Shown piece by piece: positions 61,016-64,000 of a stretch of 64,000 nt of DNA. The DNA comes from Smithellaceae bacterium (GTDB taxonomy: Bacteria > Desulfobacterota > Syntrophia > Syntrophales > Smithellaceae): NCBI GenBank assembly GCA_030690945.1, contig JAUYFM010000063.1:1-64000 (forward strand), given 5' to 3'. How positions within the stretch are numbered: the stretch's first letter is position 1; every line of letters begins with the position of its first letter. Below the pieces are notes generated by a model that saw only the letters and a program-made list of their open reading frames with translations, searched no databases and had not been told where the DNA came from. The position numbers and the translations under genes were made by a program.

Positions 61016-62239
61016 CTAAATCGCACTGACCGGTATAGATGAAACACCGGCATTGATCGGCAGGGACTGAGTTGACAGGCAAATAACACCGCCGTGGCCT
61101 ACTTTCAGATTGAGCTTTTCCAATAAAGAAAAATGCTGAACAACCTTTTTGTCGGGCGAAGAGGTTTTTTTGAATTCCAGCGGGTAGATGGTGTTGTCGC
61201 GTATGATCAGCAAATCAATTTCTTTGCCATCTTTGTCGCGATAGTAATAAAAAGGCGGCGTCTGCCCGCTGTGCAGCCACGATTTAAGAATTTCGACAAA
61301 GATCCAACTCTCCAGAATCGCTCCGGAAAAAGCACCGGCTTCCAGAGTTTCCGGACTTGACCATTCGGTCAGCCATGCGCACAGGCCGGTATCAAGAAAA
61401 TATAGTTTGGGTGTTTTGACCAACCGTTTGGTGACGTTTGTGAAATAAGGTTCGAGCAGGTACACAAGACCGGAGGCTTGCAGGATTGAAAGCCAGCTTT
61501 TGGCTGTGTTGTAGGAAATGTCCACATCGCGCGCCATTTCCGCCAGATTGAGAAGCTGGCCTGTCCGCGCCGCCGCCGTGCGCAAGAATCTAAGAAAAGC
61601 CATTTCGTCGCCGACACGCGCCAGATCCCGCACATCTCTTTGCAGGTAGGTTTGAACGTAAGAACGATAGAACAGATCGCGATCTTTATTTTTCGAAATG
61701 GCCATGGCCGGAAAAGAACCGCGCCAGATGATGTTGTAGAGGTCTTTGAGTGTGACAGTCCCGCCCGACTTCAACCGCCGATCGATCTCTTTGGGTAGTG
61801 GAAGGAACGGCGCGGATGTTTCGCTCAGGCCGCTCATCTCCCGGCGTGAAAAGCCAAGCAATTGCACGATGCCGACACGTCCGGCAAGCGATTCTGAAAC
61901 CCCTTTCATGAGATGAAACTGCTGCGAACCGGTCAGCCAGTAAAGAGCCGGTTTTCGTCGTTTGTCGGATTCCATCTTGATATAGGGAAGCAATTCAGGG
62001 GCGTACTGAATTTCGTCAATCAAAAGCGGAGCGGGAAAGCGCTGCATGAAAAGGGCCGGATCGTTCTTGGCAAGATTTAAAACCAGCGGATCATCGAGTG
62101 TAACATAGATTCTGTCATTGCCGATTAAGTGCTGCAGGAAGGTTGTCTTGCCCACTTGCCGCGCACCGGTAACCAGGGATACCGGAAATTGACGGGAGGC
62201 CTGAATAAAATATTTTTCGAGCGTTCTTGTGTGGTACAT
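61016..62239 (-). CDS. AAA family ATPase with DUF4143 domain, second member
   Basis: A 407-residue ATP-binding protein: Walker A TGARQVGKTT (about 25-34), Walker B APLLIDEIQYAPELL (about 69-83), LTGSQQFHLMKGVSESLAGR (sensor region). It has a winged-helix-like middle (SYNTAKSWLSILQASGLVYL) and a nuclease-like DUF4143 core (YRDKDGKEIDLLIIRDN, YPLEFKKTSSP). It is distant from the member at 28766. It has its own promoter with an operator (62247-62304), probably autoregulated. Cellular role unknown. Confidence 0.85.
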   Translation of the reverse strand: MYHTRTLEKYFIQASRQFPVSLVTGARQVGKTTFLQHLIGNDRIYVTLDDPLVLNLAKNDPALFMQRFPAPLLIDEIQYAPELLPYIKMESDKRRKPALYWLTGSQQFHLMKGVSESLAGRVGIVQLLGFSRREMSGLSETSAPFLPLPKEIDRRLKSGGTVTLKDLYNIIWRGSFPAMAISKNKDRDLFYRSYVQTYLQRDVRDLARVGDEMAFLRFLRTAAARTGQLLNLAEMARDVDISYNTAKSWLSILQASGLVYLLEPYFTNVTKRLVKTPKLYFLDTGLCAWLTEWSSPETLEAGAFSGAILESWIFVEILKSWLHSGQTPPFYYYRDKDGKEIDLLIIRDNTIYPLEFKKTSSPDKKVVQHFSLLEKLNLKVGHGGVICLSTQSLPINAGVSSIPVSAI

Positions 62240-62246
62240 TTAAAAC

Positions 62247-62304
62247 CTCCATCGGCCATGTTGCAATACGACTGCAATATAGCCGATGGAGATTAATCTG
62301 TCAA
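62247..62304 (-). promoter_or_regulatory. promoter with nested operator before the DUF4143 ATPase
   Basis: On the minus strand TTGACA (62299-62304), a 17-base spacer and TATATT (62276-62281). A perfect 10-bp inverted repeat CTCCATCGGC/GCCGATGGAG (62247-62256 and 62282-62291) brackets the -10 and transcription start, with a nested TTGCA/TGCAA pair (62261-62265, 62273-62277). The outer arm also covers the ribosome site. Confidence 0.8.
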
Positions 62305-62379
62305 TATTATTTGTGCCGTCTGTCCCATAACTTATGAAGATAGCCTGGTTCTTTGCAACCCATGAGCTCATTGATGCTG

Positions 62380-62438
62380 AATCAACCACCTCGCAGCAAG
62401 CTGCGGAGAATTAAAGCTCGTCCCGCAACAGCGGGATT
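62380..62438 (+). repeat. 100-bp dispersed intergenic repeat, copy 5 (internally deleted)
   Basis: A 59-base form with both ends (AATCAACCACCTCGC and GCAACAGCGGGATT), lacking about 42 central bases. Its last bases supply the TAA stop codon of the cupin gene. Confidence 0.8.
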
Positions 62439-62781
62439 AAGCCCTGCCGTATTTATCTTCCAGTCTTTCAATATCGTCTTCGCCGAAGTACGTGCCTGTC
62501 TGGACTTCGATGATGACCAGATCGACATCGGATAGATTTTCCAGACGGTGGGTCGCGCCTTGTGGTATGTCAACCGCTCTGCCGGCACGCAGAGAAAAAA
62601 TTTTGCCGTCAATGGTCGCCACACCTTCACCAGAAACGGCATACCAGTGCTCCGAGCGCATTTTGTGTCGCTGCAGGCTCAGGCTGCCACCCGGTTCGAC
62701 GACAATTCGTTTTACTTTATGATCCAGAACATCGGATAAGATTTGATAGTAGCCCCAGGGACGTCTGTTTATCGTTTCCAT
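62437..62781 (-). CDS. cupin, mannose-6-phosphate isomerase type II-like
   Basis: A 114-residue single cupin. NRRPWGYYQILSD, the metal motif LSLQRHKMRSEHWYAVSGEG (about 34-53) and IPQGATHRLEN (about 73-83) match the C-terminal isomerase domain of type II phosphomannose isomerase/GDP-mannose pyrophosphorylase. It is stand-alone, so it may be an isomerase for a sugar nucleotide precursor; the nucleotidyltransferase half is not here. Its stop codon lies in repeat copy 5. Confidence 0.85.
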   Translation of the reverse strand: METINRRPWGYYQILSDVLDHKVKRIVVEPGGSLSLQRHKMRSEHWYAVSGEGVATIDGKIFSLRAGRAVDIPQGATHRLENLSDVDLVIIEVQTGTYFGEDDIERLEDKYGRA

Positions 62782-62852
62782 TGATTTTCGCTCACAAAAT
62801 ATTTGTTAATTTGACTATCATAATCCCGGATGAATGAAAAGCCATCCTTTCA

Positions 62853-62955
62853 TCGTGAAGCGTATCTCGTGAAGCATCGTTCATCATCCGCAGAAAAGTT
62901 CAACCACTTCCTAAAACAGTTAGAAACCATTCCCTACGCTTCACGCTTCACGAAC
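62853..62955. repeat. CTTCACG heptamer repeats, block 3
   Basis: CGTGAAGCG...CGTGAAGC (62853-62877) and then ACGCTTCACGCTTCACG (62937-62953) in the opposite orientation. They mark the stretch upstream of the YgjP gene as non-coding although a frame stays open. Confidence 0.55.
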
Positions 62956-63033
62956 CCCGAACCACGTGATTACCCTTCTCTTCCTTCTTCCCTTTGCCGC
63001 CTCAATATGCTAAGTCATTGCCCCATAAGGGCT

Positions 63034-63720
63034 ATGGACATTAAATATTCACTCAAACGCAGTCGAAAAAGGAAGAAAACGATTTCACTTCAAATCAGCA
63101 ATTCCTCAGAAGTCACAATCTACGCGCCTTACTTTACACCCGTCGCGGAGATCAACCGCTTTGTTGAAGAAAAACAGACCTGGATTGACCGGGCCATCCG
63201 CAAGCAAGCTGAACTTCAGCCTTTGCATAAGAAAAAAGAATACGTCACCGGTGAAAATTTATATTATCTGGGCCAAGCCTATCCCCTGGAAGCCTTTTTT
63301 GAACCACTGGAAAATACAGGCGTTATTTTCTGGAATAACCGTTTTTTTCTGAACTGCCACGCAGACACAGAAATGAGAAAACACTACTTTGTTTCCTGGT
63401 ATAAGAAAAAAGCACGGCAATATTTAAGTGAGCGGGTTGATTTTTACGAGAGCATGCTTAAGCTCACGTCAAACGGCCTTCGGATAACATCCGCCGAGAG
63501 GCGTTGGGGGTCCTGTTCGGAAGATAATAATTTATCATTCAGCTTCCGCCTGATCATAGCGCCGCCTGAGGTGATTGATTACGTTGTGGTGCATGAACTG
63601 ATGCACATCCGGGAGAAAAATCATTCTTCAAAATTCTGGAACTTAGTGATAGAAGTGATTCCGGATTACAAGGCACAGAGGCGCTGGCTTCGTGAACATC
63701 AGCACCATTTTGATCTGTGA
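63034..63720 (+). CDS. YgjP-like metallopeptidase (DUF45 / M48-related)
   Basis: A 228-residue zinc protein of the YgjP/DUF45 family. VVHELMHIREKNHSSKFW (about 182-199) has the HExxH site plus the third histidine, and RWGSCSEDNNLSFSFRLIIA precedes it. Some members have been linked to nucleotide phosphatase activity, others to proteolysis. I start it at the ATG at 63034, with AAGGG close by; the 68 codons upstream contain the CTTCACG repeats and look non-coding. It is followed by the DUF2156 gene. Confidence 0.85.
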   Translation: MDIKYSLKRSRKRKKTISLQISNSSEVTIYAPYFTPVAEINRFVEEKQTWIDRAIRKQAELQPLHKKKEYVTGENLYYLGQAYPLEAFFEPLENTGVIFWNNRFFLNCHADTEMRKHYFVSWYKKKARQYLSERVDFYESMLKLTSNGLRITSAERRWGSCSEDNNLSFSFRLIIAPPEVIDYVVVHELMHIREKNHSSKFWNLVIEVIPDYKAQRRWLREHQHHFDL

Positions 63721-63754
63721 GCAGAACTCGAAAGGATTTAAGACAGCTTATTTT

Positions 63755-64000
63755 ATGGATATTATTGAAACCATTGATCTCACGCACCGGCCATTTCTGT
63801 CCGCACGCTTCCGGCAAATGAATTTATACATTTCAGACTATACATTCACCAATATCTATCTATTCCGCAATATCAGCCGTTATGAAATATTGAGAAAAGA
63901 TTGCGGAACTTTCATTTCCGCCTACAACCGGCAGAATCAGAATTATATCATGCCGCTGGATAACCCGCAGGCCTGCTCTCCGGACACACTCAGGCATTTA
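63755..64000 (+). CDS. DUF2156 domain protein, N-terminal part (runs off the right edge)
   Basis: The first 82 residues (MDIIETIDLTHRPFLSARFR, SDYTFTNIYLFRNISRYEIL) resemble the start of DUF2156/phosphatidylglycerol lysyltransferase-like proteins (SD-xx-F-xN-xx-wR pattern). The gene runs beyond 64000. It lies 34 bases after the YgjP gene on the same strand. Confidence 0.65.
   Translation, partial: MDIIETIDLTHRPFLSARFRQMNLYISDYTFTNIYLFRNISRYEILRKDCGTFISAYNRQNQNYIMPLDNPQACSPDTLRHL

Noticed and set aside
62830-63033. 68 extra N-terminal codons for the YgjP-type gene
   Set aside because: They contain CTTCACG repeats in both orientations and do not look like protein; the family begins near MDIKYSL.

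Overview
The window is bacterial, chromosomal and gene-dense. The reverse-strand 16S rRNA gene at the left edge and the gene content (several acyl-CoA dehydrogenases, a thiolase, enoyl-CoA hydratase and hydroxyacyl-CoA dehydrogenase, many radical SAM enzymes) suggest an anaerobic, fatty-acid-oxidising deltaproteobacterium of the Syntrophus/Smithella type. That placement is inferred from reading the sequence, not from a search. Cytochrome bd, MsrAB, a rubredoxin-type protein and a flavin reductase-rubredoxin fusion fit an anaerobe that must deal with oxygen.

Layout. 1-3.7 kb: 5' part of an rrn operon (leftward) with tandem promoters, then an acyl-CoA dehydrogenase. 4.0-9.0 kb: the conserved origin-proximal block rpmH-rnpA-yidD-yidC-jag-mnmE (rightward). 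9.0-11.3 kb: a secreted FlgT/LPP20-like protein and a CsgG-like lipoprotein. 11.3-22.6 kb: alcohol dehydrogenase, B12-radical SAM protein, MFS transporter, higBA, enoyl-CoA hydratase, patatin, amidohydrolase and pcnB, with several short dispersed repeats. 23.0-27.1 kb: a TetR-controlled beta-oxidation operon (SDR, thiolase, LCAD-type acyl-CoA dehydrogenase). 27.1-30.5 kb: an accessory patch with a transposase-derived inverted-repeat element that cuts into a decayed type I-C-like CRISPR array, a DUF4160/DUF2442 pair, a DUF4143 ATPase and a YhcH-family protein. 30.6-39.7 kb: cydAB, rubredoxin-like/DUF2231, MtaD-type deaminase, MsrAB, beta-propeller lipoprotein, helix-hairpin-helix protein and YbeD.

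39.8-51.3 kb is the most interesting part. Fourteen genes lie on the minus strand: FabA- and FabZ-type dehydratases, two acyl carrier proteins, two complete ketosynthases, a hot-dog thioesterase, a PKS-type dehydratase, PlsY, a polysaccharide deacetylase, a small membrane protein and three radical SAM enzymes. It reads as a dedicated second fatty-acid/polyketide-like pathway that builds and modifies an unusual acyl chain and may pass it to a lipid. In composition it recalls the ladderane-type fatty-acid clusters, but the product is unknown.

51.5-64 kb: high-molecular-weight rubredoxin, copZ-copA, a metallo-beta-lactamase fold protein, a b561-like membrane protein, YgiQ, then a second accessory patch (MNT/HEPN and VapBC modules, a reductive-dehalogenase-like fragment, a MaoC fragment and a second DUF4143 ATPase), followed by a cupin, a YgjP-type metallopeptidase and the start of a DUF2156 protein.

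A roughly 100-bp repeat occurs five times, always in the same orientation, between genes from 38 to 62 kb. Two copies lie inside the acyl-chain cluster and one lies in the copZA leader. Other small repeat families (21-24-bp transposase ends, CTTCACG heptamers, hairpin REPs) are concentrated in the accessory patches.
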